A DNA stretch of 64,000 nt from UBA1672 sp046542355 (lineage in GTDB: Bacteria; Pseudomonadota; Alphaproteobacteria; Micavibrionales; Micavibrionaceae). The translations under genes and the position numbers were made by a program. Shown here piece by piece: positions 32,367 to 41,519 of this stretch. The stretch is taken from assembly GCA_046542355.1 (NCBI GenBank), contig JBKHBN010000004.1, forward strand, positions 1 to 64,000, read 5' to 3'. The notes under the pieces were generated by a model that worked only from the letters and a program-made list of their open reading frames with translations, was not told where the DNA came from and made no database searches. The stretch's first letter is position 1. Each line of letters begins with the position of its first letter.

Positions 32367-35027
32367 ATGAAAACAGTCAACGATATCCGTAGCGAATTTT
32401 TAGGATTTTTCAAAAACAAAGGCCACGAGGTTGTCCAGTCCTCTTCCCTTGTGCCGCATAACGACCCAACTCTGATGTTTGTAAACTCAGGCATGGTGCA
32501 GTTCAAGGATGTCTTCACAGGCAAGGAAAAGCGTGATTATACCCGCGCCACCAGCTCACAAAAATGCGTGCGCGCTGGAGGAAAGCATAACGATCTGGAA
32601 AATGTCGGCTATACAGCGCGCCACCACACTTTTTTTGAAATGCTGGGGAATTTCTCTTTTGGCGATTATTTCAAGGAAGAGGCGATTTCATTTGCTTGGG
32701 AGCTGGTTACAAAGAATCTTGGACTTCCGGCAGAAAAACTCTGTGTAACGGTGCACGCAACAGACGAAGAGGCCGCGCAGATCTGGAAAAAAATTACAGG
32801 CTTTGCCGACCACAAGATTATCCGTATCGATAGCGATGATAATTTCTGGCGCATGGGCGATACAGGCCCTTGCGGCCCATGTACCGAGATTTTTTATGAC
32901 CACGGCGAGCATATTTGGGGCGGCCCGCCAGGAAGCCCGGAAGAAGACGGTGATCGCTTCATTGAAATCTGGAACAATGTTTTTATGCAATATGAGCAGA
33001 TCGACGCTGATACCCGCATAGACCTGCCCGCACAAAGCGTGGATACAGGCATGGGGCTGGAGCGCATTGCGGCAACACTTATGGGCTCGAACAATAACTA
33101 TGATATTGATACCATGCGCGCGCTCATGGAGCATAGTGCCGACTTGACAGGCGTTGACCCTGATGGCGAGATGACAGCCTCTCATAAGGTTCTGGCCGAT
33201 CATATTCGCGCTTCTTCTTTTCTGATGGCCGATGGCGTGATGCCTTCAAATGAAGGGCGCGGCTATGTGCTGCGCCGGATTATGCGCCGCGGTATGCGTC
33301 ATGCGCACTTGCTCGGCGCCAAAGAGCCGCTCATGCACAAGCTCTTCCCAACCTTGCAAGCTAAAATGGGAGAGGCCTATCCTGAGTTAAAAATGACCGA
33401 GGCTCTTATTACGCAAACCCTGGAAACAGAAGAAAAACGCTTTAAGGCAACACTGGACCGCGGTTTGAAAATGCTGGAAGAGGAAACAGAAAAACTCTCA
33501 TCCGGTGCAAAATTTCCCGGCGATGTAGCGTTCAAGCTCTATGACACGTATGGCTTCCCGCTCGACCTCACACAAGACGCCTTGCGTGCAAAAGAAATCG
33601 ATGTCGATACAGACACTTTTGACAAATGCATGGCAGAACAAAAAGCCAAAGCCCGCGCCGCTTGGTCTGGCACAGGCGACGCCGCCAATGAAAAACTCTG
33701 GTTTGATATTTTAGACGAGGTTGGGCCAACCGAATTTCTTGGCTATAAAAAAGACAGCGCTGAAGGGCAGGTCTTGGCAATAGTCAAAGACGGCAAGCGT
33801 GTAGATGAACTCAAACAAGGTGAAGAGGGAATCATCATTACCAACCAGTCTCCATTCTATGCCGAATCCGGTGGTCAGGTTGGAGACAAGGGCTGGCTTA
33901 AGGCAGCCGGAGAGAAGCAGGCTACTGCGCAAGTAACCGACGTTAAGAAACAGGTTGACGCGCTTTGGCTGCATGTTGCTAGGGTGACGCAAGGAAAAAT
34001 TACAAAAGGACTTGGCTTGCAAATGCAAGTCGATACCGCCCGCCGTGCTGCTATTAAATCCAACCACTCCGCCACGCACCTTATGCATGAGTCCCTGCGC
34101 CGTGTGCTGGGTGAACATGTCATGCAAAAAGGAAGCTTGCAAGATGATGAACGCACACGTTTTGATATTTCCCAGCCTGTTGCTATTACATCTGAACAAA
34201 TCGCCAAGGTCGAGCGTATGGTTAATGAAGAAATCCGCGCCAACACCCCTGTTGAAACGCGCCTCATGCCCCTTGAAGAAGCCCGCGAGACCGGAGCTAT
34301 GGCACTCTTTGGTGAAAAATACGACGACGAAGTGCGCGTTGTCACGATGGGGACACAAGAAGAGGGCGCAAACAAACCGTTTTCGGTAGAGCTGTGCGGA
34401 GGAACGCACGTTAATCAAACCGGAGAAATCGGCCTGTTCAAGATTATATCCGAAGAATCATTATCCGCCGGTATTCGCCGCGTTGAAGCCGTAACAGGAG
34501 CCAACGCACTAGCCTATCTTGATAAGCAAAATAACCGCTTGCAACAAGTCGCCGGAGCCATAAAAGCATCGCCTTCAGATGTGGTGGAACGGATCCGCTC
34601 CCTTGTCAGTGAAAAAAAACAGCTTGAGAAAGAAGTGTCTGAACTACGCCAGAAAGTCGCTCTTGGTGGCGCGGCAGGCTCATCCAACGATGATATCAAA
34701 GACATCGGCGGCATTAAATTCACCAGCCGTATCCTCGCCGGTATCTCGCCCAAAGACCTCAAACCCATGGCCGATGAGCTAAAAAACAAGATCGGATCAG
34801 GTGTTGTTGTTCTCATCGCAACCGGAGAAGGAAAAGCCTCTATTGTTGTTGGCGTCACTGATGACTTGACCGGCAAGCTCAGCGCCGTTGATCTTGCGCG
34901 TGTAGGCTCCGAGGCGCTGGGTGGCAAAGGAGGAGGAGGCCGTCCTGATATGGCACAAGCCGGAGGCTCCGACGAATCCGCCGCTCCCAAAGCTGTGGAA
35001 GCGATTGAAAAGACACTGGCGGGGTGA
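32367..35027 (+). CDS. alaS: Alanyl-tRNA synthetase
   Basis: An 886-residue AlaRS. The aminoacylation domain begins at VNDIRSEFLGFFKNKGHEVV and has PHNDPTLMFVNSGM and RHHTFFEMLGNFSFGDY; the editing domain has the metal motifs HSATHLMHE and CGGTHVNQTGEIG; the C-terminal glycine-rich GGKGGGGRPDMAQAGG ends the C-Ala domain. Length is normal and the protein looks intact. Long open frames on the opposite strand are codon-bias shadows. It is convergent with the three-gene orphan cluster. Confidence 0.97.
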   Translation: MKTVNDIRSEFLGFFKNKGHEVVQSSSLVPHNDPTLMFVNSGMVQFKDVFTGKEKRDYTRATSSQKCVRAGGKHNDLENVGYTARHHTFFEMLGNFSFGDYFKEEAISFAWELVTKNLGLPAEKLCVTVHATDEEAAQIWKKITGFADHKIIRIDSDDNFWRMGDTGPCGPCTEIFYDHGEHIWGGPPGSPEEDGDRFIEIWNNVFMQYEQIDADTRIDLPAQSVDTGMGLERIAATLMGSNNNYDIDTMRALMEHSADLTGVDPDGEMTASHKVLADHIRASSFLMADGVMPSNEGRGYVLRRIMRRGMRHAHLLGAKEPLMHKLFPTLQAKMGEAYPELKMTEALITQTLETEEKRFKATLDRGLKMLEEETEKLSSGAKFPGDVAFKLYDTYGFPLDLTQDALRAKEIDVDTDTFDKCMAEQKAKARAAWSGTGDAANEKLWFDILDEVGPTEFLGYKKDSAEGQVLAIVKDGKRVDELKQGEEGIIITNQSPFYAESGGQVGDKGWLKAAGEKQATAQVTDVKKQVDALWLHVARVTQGKITKGLGLQMQVDTARRAAIKSNHSATHLMHESLRRVLGEHVMQKGSLQDDERTRFDISQPVAITSEQIAKVERMVNEEIRANTPVETRLMPLEEARETGAMALFGEKYDDEVRVVTMGTQEEGANKPFSVELCGGTHVNQTGEIGLFKIISEESLSAGIRRVEAVTGANALAYLDKQNNRLQQVAGAIKASPSDVVERIRSLVSEKKQLEKEVSELRQKVALGGAAGSSNDDIKDIGGIKFTSRILAGISPKDLKPMADELKNKIGSGVVVLIATGEGKASIVVGVTDDLTGKLSAVDLARVGSEALGGKGGGGRPDMAQAGGSDESAAPKAVEAIEKTLAG

Positions 35028-35042
35028 GGGGCAGATTATTAA

Positions 35043-35363
35043 TTAATAGGCGTTATAGCTTTTCTTCGCAGGAGGTTTAGCGCCCTTCCTATGGCAGGCA
35101 TCTACAAATGCGCTTTCGTCAACTTCTATGATATCAAGACTTGTCGCTGCGCGATCCATGTAAAGATTATCAATCACAAAATCTTTTGTTTTACTGTCAA
35201 GAATTTCAGCCACGACAGGCATGTAAGAAGCAATATAACCAATACGAAGAGGTCTGTCTCCGACAAGATAATATTGATACTCAAGGATGGCGTCCTCATC
35301 AATCTCACTAAGATCGACCGCCCCAAGAAATTCTTCTATATCTGTGTTAATGTCTTCGCTCAT
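35043..35363 (-). CDS. Small acidic protein of unknown function
   Basis: A 106-residue acidic protein that I do not recognise. No membrane segment or signal is visible. The N-terminal half is rich in D and E; the C-terminal part ends in a basic patch (RKGAKPPAKKSY). GAGAT lies before the ATG, which follows the stop of the upstream gene by two bases, so it belongs to the same transcript. It is the last gene of the cluster led by the RelA/SpoT-like protein. Confidence 0.6.
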   Translation of the reverse strand: MSEDINTDIEEFLGAVDLSEIDEDAILEYQYYLVGDRPLRIGYIASYMPVVAEILDSKTKDFVIDNLYMDRAATSLDIIEVDESAFVDACHRKGAKPPAKKSYNAY

Positions 35364-35365
35364 GC

Positions 35366-35740
35366 TTATATCTCAGGGGATGCAATCAAACTCTGATCCA
35401 GATGGTAAGAGTCTTTCGCTTTGTTAAGGCACGCAAAAAAAACAGTTTCATCTTTCCCCAGGGTCCTGCCATCATACAGGTCAAGATTATGCGAATTTGT
35501 GTCAAGAGCTAACGCCAGATTGTCATCACAAACCCAATCATTAGCCTCAAAATCCCACCGTTCAGTAGCCAGAGTCATCCATTCACCCTCAAGATCCGGC
35601 ACAGGTGTTTCCGACTTGCGAACAAATATAAGCGCACGATGAAGAGGATTACTACCTGTGTCAAACACCGGAACGATCCCATGAACATAACGAGTCTCCG
35701 CCCTTGAATCACCTGCAAATTGATCTTTTATTTCTGACAT
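35366..35740 (-). CDS. Small soluble protein of unknown function
   Basis: A 124-residue protein that I do not recognise, without signal or membrane segments. It is rich in aspartate and tryptophan-containing turns (LEGEWMTLATERWDFEAND) and looks like a small beta-rich domain. AAGGTATTATT precedes the ATG, a good ribosome site. It lies 70 bases after the RelA/SpoT-like gene and two bases before the next gene, so the three are probably one operon. Confidence 0.6.
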   Translation of the reverse strand: MSEIKDQFAGDSRAETRYVHGIVPVFDTGSNPLHRALIFVRKSETPVPDLEGEWMTLATERWDFEANDWVCDDNLALALDTNSHNLDLYDGRTLGKDETVFFACLNKAKDSYHLDQSLIASPEI

Positions 35741-35810
35741 AATAATACCTTACTCTTTCCACATGCAACAAATTCAACTTTTTTACCATAACAAGAAAAT
35801 AGGTCAAGAA

Positions 35811-36581
35811 TTAATAGTCAAATCGATGATGCCTTATCCATCTATCCAAAGAGGCTAACCGCTCATCAGAAGGAGCATCACCTGGATTATTAAGCAAAAC
35901 ATCCAGCCCTGCCTGTCTGGCAGCGCTCGCATTATGAAAACGGCATACGGCATAGTGACCATGTCTTCGTGCTACATCTTGCTGTGTCATAGGCCTGTCG
36001 CGGCAAGCGTTTGTTATATTTTGTGCCTCCCGCATATGTTTGTGCGTTGTATCATATGTGGCTTCAATGTCTTTATGAACAACCTGAAGTTCAACCAAAA
36101 AGTATTCATCCTCCATACCATCAAGCGGAACAGCAAGCTTAACATTTAAGCACCGATATCCTGTCTCATATTTTGGTTCGGCAAAATAATTATTCATTTG
36201 CGCACTATGCATGCCATGCTGCTTGAGAAGGCCTGAAGGATCTTTTTGAGGGTCTAGAAGAACAAGCAGTTCTTGTAAAGCCTCGACGGAGTCAACAACA
36301 AGTTTACCTCTGACAATATCACTGATAAGTGCTTCATTTCCTTCATAATCATCATCAATTTTATTCTCAGCAATAGCGCGTTCCTTTAGCGGACCTTGTT
36401 TGAATTCACAACCGAGCTCGACGGAAAGATCTTGAAGGAAGTCTCCGTACTTTCTATCGACCTCTGGAGCATATTCATATAGCTCATCCAAAGAACCTAG
36501 TGTTTGCATTGCCACGCGATGGCCAGTTAAGCGGCAGAGATAAACAGCCGAGGCGTCACTGAAAGTTAGTCCAACACTCAT
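35811..36581 (-). CDS. RelA/SpoT-like nucleotidyltransferase-fold protein
   Basis: A 256-residue protein. The middle follows the order of the (p)ppGpp synthetase domain: ISDIVRGKLVV (residues 86-96, with D88 where RSH proteins have the metal-binding aspartate), then ETGYRCLNVKLAVP (139-152) like the GYxSxH stretch, then FLVELQVVHKDI (161-172, E164 at the catalytic glutamate position) and a final THKHMREAQ helix. No HD, TGS or ACT domain is present. It could make a (p)ppGpp-like nucleotide or modify tRNA or another target. Resemblance is judged by eye only. A TATAAT lies upstream, and two small genes follow. Confidence 0.5.
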   Translation of the reverse strand: MSVGLTFSDASAVYLCRLTGHRVAMQTLGSLDELYEYAPEVDRKYGDFLQDLSVELGCEFKQGPLKERAIAENKIDDDYEGNEALISDIVRGKLVVDSVEALQELLVLLDPQKDPSGLLKQHGMHSAQMNNYFAEPKYETGYRCLNVKLAVPLDGMEDEYFLVELQVVHKDIEATYDTTHKHMREAQNITNACRDRPMTQQDVARRHGHYAVCRFHNASAARQAGLDVLLNNPGDAPSDERLASLDRWIRHHRFDY

Positions 36582-36620
36582 TATATAAACCCGTTTTTCT
36601 TAAAACTTTCCTTCATAAAC

Positions 36621-36626
36621 ATTATA
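36621..36626 (-). promoter_or_regulatory. Candidate -10 of the RelA/SpoT-like cluster
   Basis: A perfect TATAAT on the minus strand, about 40 bases before the ATG. A TTGTCT lies 19 bases upstream, slightly too far for a standard spacing. It faces the ndk promoter in a 184-base divergent region. Confidence 0.4.
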
Positions 36627-36695
36627 ACCACAAACATGAACGATAAGACAAATTCTTTAACATTTCTCTAACATTTCCTTAATATTCAAAACCCC

Positions 36696-36724
36696 TTGCT
36701 CTGGTTGGAAACTCTGGCTATAAA
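36696..36724 (+). promoter_or_regulatory. Candidate ndk promoter
   Basis: TTGCTC (36696-36701) and TATAAA (36719-36724) are 17 bases apart. The -10 is strong, the -35 moderate. The predicted leader to ndk is about 35 bases and contains AAGGGA near the start codon. Confidence 0.5.
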
Positions 36725-36765
36725 TCCCCCATCGAAAAAAACTAAATATAAGGGACACAAAAATA

Positions 36766-37188
36766 ATGGCCATAGAACGCACCTTTTCTATCATTAAACC
36801 CGATGCAACAAAGCGTAACATAACAGGCGCAATCAATGCAAAGCTTGAAGAGGCAGGTCTACGCATCATCGCCCAAAAGCGCATTCACATGACACAAGAG
36901 CAGGCCGAAGGATTTTATGACGTGCACAAGGAACGTCCTTTCTTTGGTGAACTGACCGAGTTCATGTCTTCTGCGCCAGTTGTTGTTCAGGTGCTCGAAG
37001 GCGAGAATGCTGTGGCCAAAAACCGTGAGGTCATGGGCGCGACCAATCCTGCGGAAGCTGAGCCAGGAACAATCCGCAAGGAATTCGCTTTAAGCATTGG
37101 TGAAAACTCTGTGCATGGATCGGATTCGCTTGAAAATGCAAAAATCGAAATCGCTTATTTCTTTTCCGATGATGAAATCGTGGGATAA
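36766..37188 (+). CDS. ndk: Nucleoside diphosphate kinase
   Basis: A 140-residue NDK that balances nucleoside triphosphates by phosphotransfer from ATP. It begins IERTFSIIKPDATKRN and contains the active-site H117 in ENSVHGSDS, plus the FYDVHKERPFF and NPAEAEPGTIRKEFA segments. Length is standard. AAGGGA precedes the ATG. It is monocistronic, divergent from the RelA/SpoT-like cluster and convergent with the hybrid kinase. Confidence 0.97.
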   Translation: MAIERTFSIIKPDATKRNITGAINAKLEEAGLRIIAQKRIHMTQEQAEGFYDVHKERPFFGELTEFMSSAPVVVQVLEGENAVAKNREVMGATNPAEAEPGTIRKEFALSIGENSVHGSDSLENAKIEIAYFFSDDEIVG

Positions 37189-37192
37189 TAAT

Positions 37193-37213
37193 AAGAGCTG
37201 TAACGCCGCTCTT
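37193..37213. terminator. Weak hairpin between ndk and the hybrid kinase
   Basis: AAGAGC and GCTCTT form a six-pair stem with a nine-base loop just after the ndk stop, followed by TTAAG rather than a T run. It could serve as a weak terminator for ndk; its right arm touches the kinase stop codon. Confidence 0.3.
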
Positions 37214-40200
37214 TAAGAAATATTTTCCCTCGTCCAGCGCTCAAAAGCACTTCGGGTTTGCGTATTAATGCTACGCAGACCTTGTGCCGTGCGCAGGGCA
37301 TCATCTTTTTGTGACGTACGGGCGGCTTTCTCGATCTTGCCAGCCTCGGCGCTCAAAAGCTTCATACCGAAATTTCCGGCCAGCCCTTTAAGCTCATGCG
37401 CGCGGCTGCCCAGAGTCGGCAGAGTGTCTGCGTCTTGTAAAATCTCGATCGCCTCGATAATATCCAATGCCTTTTCCTGAAAGCCTTTAAGTAAGGAACA
37501 AAATTGATCCTTGCCAAGCGCGCTTAGTAGCTGCGTGATAATATCAATGTCAAGCAGATCCTCAGCGCTGTAGGAATTATCCGATGACGTGCTTTCTGGC
37601 ACCGGCGCTGGGGAATCAGGGGCATCATCTGCGGTCGTATCCTCTATTGCTTCAGCTATTTCAGGAGGCTCTTTTTCATTAGCCAAGGGATTGGAAGAAA
37701 TAGAATCTGTAACCAGCGCTGATGCAGGAGGCGTGCTGTCTTGCAGTATTGGTTTGTCTATTTGCTGTTTTTCTTCAAGGGAAGGTGTTTGAGCTGCCTT
37801 TAGTTCTGGGCTGTGTTCCATTAGGAAACGATCTATCTCTGTTACCTCGTCTTCATCGGCGACATAATGAGGCATCGGCGTATCGTCATTTTCCTTGATA
37901 ATGCCGCGCGCTTGTTCTTCCTTAGGGTCGTCATCAGTGAGTTTGAGGGTCGATGTATCAATATTGTTCAAAGGCTGTTCGGTATTTTTTGATAAGGAGA
38001 TCGGAACTTGTGTTTCTGAAATACTAAACTCCTGATCTTCAAGACTAAGCCCGGTATCCAGATCTGTAAGACCGCCTTGAGATAAGGATGTGTGAGTCGG
38101 AGCGCTTTGAGTGACATGGCCAGAAGGCATGGCATTTTCGAATTTACCGATGGAAGCATTGTAAATAACTTCCTCGAGCTTTCGGGATTCGACAGGTTTA
38201 GGCAAAAAGCCGTTCATCCCGGCAGCAAAGAACTGCTGAATGTCATCCAGCATAACATTTCCTGTGATGGCAATAACAGGGATATTGGCGATCTCTGGAT
38301 TATCATGGGCGCGCAGCCTGCATGTTGTCTCAAGACCGTTTAGACCATCCATCTTTATATCCATCAATATGAGATCAGGTCTTTGTTCTTCACATATTTT
38401 AAGCGCCTCTAATCCATTGGTAGCCATAAGTAACGTATGTCCCTGATGTGCAAGAAGACCTTCAATCACTTTGCGATTTAGCTCATTATCTTCTGTAACC
38501 AGAATGCGCATTGGTCGAGCCTTCCGGACTTGCTCATCAACAGCATGATTCACACTCTGTGCATCCGGATCTTCCTCTCCCTCCTGATTTTGTATAATCA
38601 TATCCAGATCAAAGAAGAAAGTACTGCCCTGACCCTCAACGCTATCAACCCGGATTTGGCTTCCCATGGCCTCTATAATACGGTAGGAAATGGCAAGCCC
38701 AAGGCCGGTGCCGCCATATTTGCGGGTAGTACTGCTTTCGGTTTGAGTAAAGGGCGTGAAAAGCTTTTGAAGACCCTCTTTGGAAATCCCGATTCCCGTA
38801 TCACGGACACAAAAGCGAATAGTGTTGTTGATATTATTTACCGCATCATTGGCCTCATCGCTTTGTATGCGGCTTACCTGAATAGTAACGCTGCCTTCTT
38901 CGGTAAACTTAATAGCATTATTGACCAGATTAAGAAGAACCTGCCGCAGGCGTGTTGGATCACCTGAAACAACATTGGGAACACAGGCTGTATCAATATC
39001 ACAATGAAGCGAGACACCTTTTTGCGCAGCATGCCCTGACATCAAAATGACAATATCCTCAACCATGCGGCGAAGATCAAAATTTAGCACCTCCAAAACC
39101 ATGCTGCCACGCTCAATTTTCTCAAAATCGAGAATATCATTGAGCAGTGCCATCATTGTATCGCCTGATTTTCGGATTGTTTCTACGTAATCATATTGGC
39201 TTTTGTTTAAGGGTGTTTTTTGCAATAGCTGCACCATTCCTAAAATACCATTCATAGGTGTGCGAATCTCGTGACTGACAACAGCCAGAAACGCAGACTT
39301 GGCCTGATTTGCTTTATCGGCACTGTCTTTGGCAATACGCATTTCTTCAGTTCTTCTGACTTCACGCTCGCGCAGCTCAGCCATCAACTCGCGCTCACGT
39401 TCAATAACACGGATAAGACGCGCCTGATCTGCGGATTCCTTTGACTTTTGCAAACGTGCAACAGCCTGCTCATCACGTTGGCGTTCCTCGGCTAATCGTA
39501 GATCTTCTTTTTGTTTGTAAAGAGCGGCATGTACATAGGCAGCAATGAAAACCATAGCTTGCAAAAGATGTAATAACCAAAAGGATACAATAAATCTGGA
39601 ATAAGGGGCGAGCACTCCAATCGAGGTCATAATAAGCACTAAAAAGGCCAGAAACGGTAGCAATAAACCGATTCCAAATATAAGCGTGCTCATAAGCGGT
39701 CTGTCATTTGCAAAAAATAAAATGATAAGTAAAGTTAACACACAAAGGCCGATCAATCCGCTCATGACAAACAAGCCGATAACGCTTGTTCCAAGCAATC
39801 CCAGATATAAAAAACTACCCAGAATCAACAGACCACCAAGAGAGATAAGAGCAAAATTTTCAAGTGGATCTCTGTGATATTTTAGTGAGCAAAAATATCG
39901 TGTGGCAATAATGAGCAGGAGATAGCTGGACATGTAAAGGCAAAATAAAACGGATCCATTTATAACGGAGCTGGGAATAATAGATAAGCTAAAATTGAAA
40001 AATACAGCGCACAGCACCGTATAATAAGAAGCCAGCGCTAAAGCCGATTTATCTTTAAAAGCATAGAAGAAAGAAATGAAAAACACACCAATAGCAATAA
40101 AAAGCACAGCAACAATAACATGTCCTATATCACCTGTAATAATCTGGCGCATATATGTATGCTGCGGCATAAGTTTTGGGCTAAAAATAAGCGGCAATCC

Positions 40201-40761
40201 TTGTTGTGCTTCCAGTTGAATAACAAAGGTGTTTTTTGTTCCGGCTCGAATATCCAAAGGAAGAGCAGCGCCCACAAAAGGATTGTCGAGCTTTGTCCCC
40301 TGACGCTTCTGGTATGAATTAGGAGGGAAGGTGAATATTTGCTTGGTGCTGTGATTAAGAATATTAATTTTCTTGATCATGCCCATACGCCCTTCAAGAG
40401 CATCTCCAAAATCAAGAATCCAGTCATCAACATGGCTTTTATTAAAAACTGTAAAAACAAGCCAAAGTGGGGCGTCAGCATCGCTTAACGAAATAATATC
40501 ACCATTTGTACGAGCGCCGCGTAAATTACTCTTATGACGTCTCATCAGTGTGTCAGGGCTGAGCATACGGTCAGGATCCTTGGTGAAGTAGCTATAAGGA
40601 ACCAGAATATAATCCTGCTCTGGCTTGTCTAAAACCAGAATCGCACCATCTCTGGCAAAGGCATAGGAACAATACAAAATACACATGACACTCACAGCAA
40701 AAGCCAGCCAGAAAAGCCTGACCCAATAAGGCGTTGTTTTTGTATGTTTAGTAGAGATCAT
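37213..40761 (-). CDS. Hybrid sensor histidine kinase with 7TM sensor, receiver and HPt
   Basis: A 1182-residue phosphorelay protein. Order: signal or anchor at 13-35; periplasmic sensing domain of the 7TMR-DISM type to about 205; seven membrane helices at about 210-412; coiled coil 415-485; HisKA with H498 in SHEIRTPMNG; HATPase with N-box NLVNNAIKFT, G1 DTGIGIS and G2 GGTGLGLA; receiver 750-870 with D801 and K855; a proline- and acid-rich linker of about 200 residues; HPt with H1122 in AHELKGLAGN. All four relay sites are therefore present. It stands alone, with no output regulator adjacent; DivK and SixA-like proteins elsewhere in the window could connect to it. Confidence 0.93.
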   Translation of the reverse strand: MISTKHTKTTPYWVRLFWLAFAVSVMCILYCSYAFARDGAILVLDKPEQDYILVPYSYFTKDPDRMLSPDTLMRRHKSNLRGARTNGDIISLSDADAPLWLVFTVFNKSHVDDWILDFGDALEGRMGMIKKINILNHSTKQIFTFPPNSYQKRQGTKLDNPFVGAALPLDIRAGTKNTFVIQLEAQQGLPLIFSPKLMPQHTYMRQIITGDIGHVIVAVLFIAIGVFFISFFYAFKDKSALALASYYTVLCAVFFNFSLSIIPSSVINGSVLFCLYMSSYLLLIIATRYFCSLKYHRDPLENFALISLGGLLILGSFLYLGLLGTSVIGLFVMSGLIGLCVLTLLIILFFANDRPLMSTLIFGIGLLLPFLAFLVLIMTSIGVLAPYSRFIVSFWLLHLLQAMVFIAAYVHAALYKQKEDLRLAEERQRDEQAVARLQKSKESADQARLIRVIERERELMAELREREVRRTEEMRIAKDSADKANQAKSAFLAVVSHEIRTPMNGILGMVQLLQKTPLNKSQYDYVETIRKSGDTMMALLNDILDFEKIERGSMVLEVLNFDLRRMVEDIVILMSGHAAQKGVSLHCDIDTACVPNVVSGDPTRLRQVLLNLVNNAIKFTEEGSVTIQVSRIQSDEANDAVNNINNTIRFCVRDTGIGISKEGLQKLFTPFTQTESSTTRKYGGTGLGLAISYRIIEAMGSQIRVDSVEGQGSTFFFDLDMIIQNQEGEEDPDAQSVNHAVDEQVRKARPMRILVTEDNELNRKVIEGLLAHQGHTLLMATNGLEALKICEEQRPDLILMDIKMDGLNGLETTCRLRAHDNPEIANIPVIAITGNVMLDDIQQFFAAGMNGFLPKPVESRKLEEVIYNASIGKFENAMPSGHVTQSAPTHTSLSQGGLTDLDTGLSLEDQEFSISETQVPISLSKNTEQPLNNIDTSTLKLTDDDPKEEQARGIIKENDDTPMPHYVADEDEVTEIDRFLMEHSPELKAAQTPSLEEKQQIDKPILQDSTPPASALVTDSISSNPLANEKEPPEIAEAIEDTTADDAPDSPAPVPESTSSDNSYSAEDLLDIDIITQLLSALGKDQFCSLLKGFQEKALDIIEAIEILQDADTLPTLGSRAHELKGLAGNFGMKLLSAEAGKIEKAARTSQKDDALRTAQGLRSINTQTRSAFERWTRENIS

Positions 40762-40830
40762 TACTGCTATAAATATCCAGAATTTCTAGTGCTTCTTGAT
40801 GACACGCCCTGATTTACGCAGTGATTAAAT

Positions 40831-40859
40831 TAAAAGAAAAAAGAGCCTTCCCCAAGGCT
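40831..40859 (-). terminator. Rho-independent terminator after purMN
   Basis: On the minus strand AGCCTT-GGGG-AAGGCT is followed by CTTTTTTCTTTT. It lies about 80 bases after the purN stop and prevents reading into the hybrid kinase gene. Confidence 0.8.
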
Positions 40860-40936
40860 GTATTATGAGCAGGAAAGGTTAATGCTTCCCTAAGAATATC
40901 AGTAAACACACGAAATAAAAACGGATAAGACGAACT

Positions 40937-41518
40937 CTATGAACCGGATAGAGATTGTACGACTCTTCTTATGGCCTGCGGGTAAAGAATATGTTCTTCT
41001 TCTAAAATGCGTTCTGACAAAGTTTCAGGCGTATCTCCGGCCAATATGGGCACACATCTTTGTGCAATAACCGCGCCGCTATCCACATCGGGAACAACAA
41101 AATGAACACTGCATCCGCTTTGCGTTTCACCATTTTCAAGTGCGCGTTTTTGCGGATTTAACCCCTTATATTTAGGAAGAAGAGAGGGGTGAATATTGAG
41201 AATACGCCCGGACCATTGCTCAACAAAGGCAGGTCCTAAAACGCGCATAAAACCGGCAAGAGCGATCAAATCAATTTTGTATTCCATAAGACGTTGATTG
41301 ATGTCCTCGTCAAAGTCATCGCGATTCTTATAGGCTGCGTGCTCTACGACTTCTGTAGGAACGCCGTATTGTTTGGCTATATCAAGTCCGGTTGCATCCG
41401 GGCGATTAGATAAAACCAGTGCAACATGCGCAGGGTAAGACGGATCTTTGCAAGATTCGAGAATGGAGAGCAGATTACTGCCGCGTCCCGAAATAAAAAC
41501 AGCAATCCCGGCAGACAT
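40937..41518 (-). CDS. purN: Phosphoribosylglycinamide formyltransferase PurN
   Basis: A 193-residue enzyme that formylates GAR with 10-formyltetrahydrofolate in purine synthesis. It starts with AVFISGRGSNLLSIL, and the catalytic region LNIHPSLLPKYKGLN with the nearby HFVVPDVDSGAVIAQ carries the active-site asparagine, histidine and aspartate. Length is normal. It begins one base after the purM stop, so the pair is translationally close. A strong terminator follows. Confidence 0.96.
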   Translation of the reverse strand: MSAGIAVFISGRGSNLLSILESCKDPSYPAHVALVLSNRPDATGLDIAKQYGVPTEVVEHAAYKNRDDFDEDINQRLMEYKIDLIALAGFMRVLGPAFVEQWSGRILNIHPSLLPKYKGLNPQKRALENGETQSGCSVHFVVPDVDSGAVIAQRCVPILAGDTPETLSERILEEEHILYPQAIRRVVQSLSGS

Positions 41519-41519
41519 A

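Noticed and set aside
33711..34418. Antisense open frame of 235 codons within alaS
   Set aside because: alaS is intact and its codon bias creates long antisense frames; the translation is cysteine- and phenylalanine-rich nonsense.
35043..36581. A proven toxin-antitoxin system
   Set aside because: The RelA/SpoT resemblance permits a toxSAS idea, but neither small gene shows an antitoxin family, so I report only a candidate cluster.
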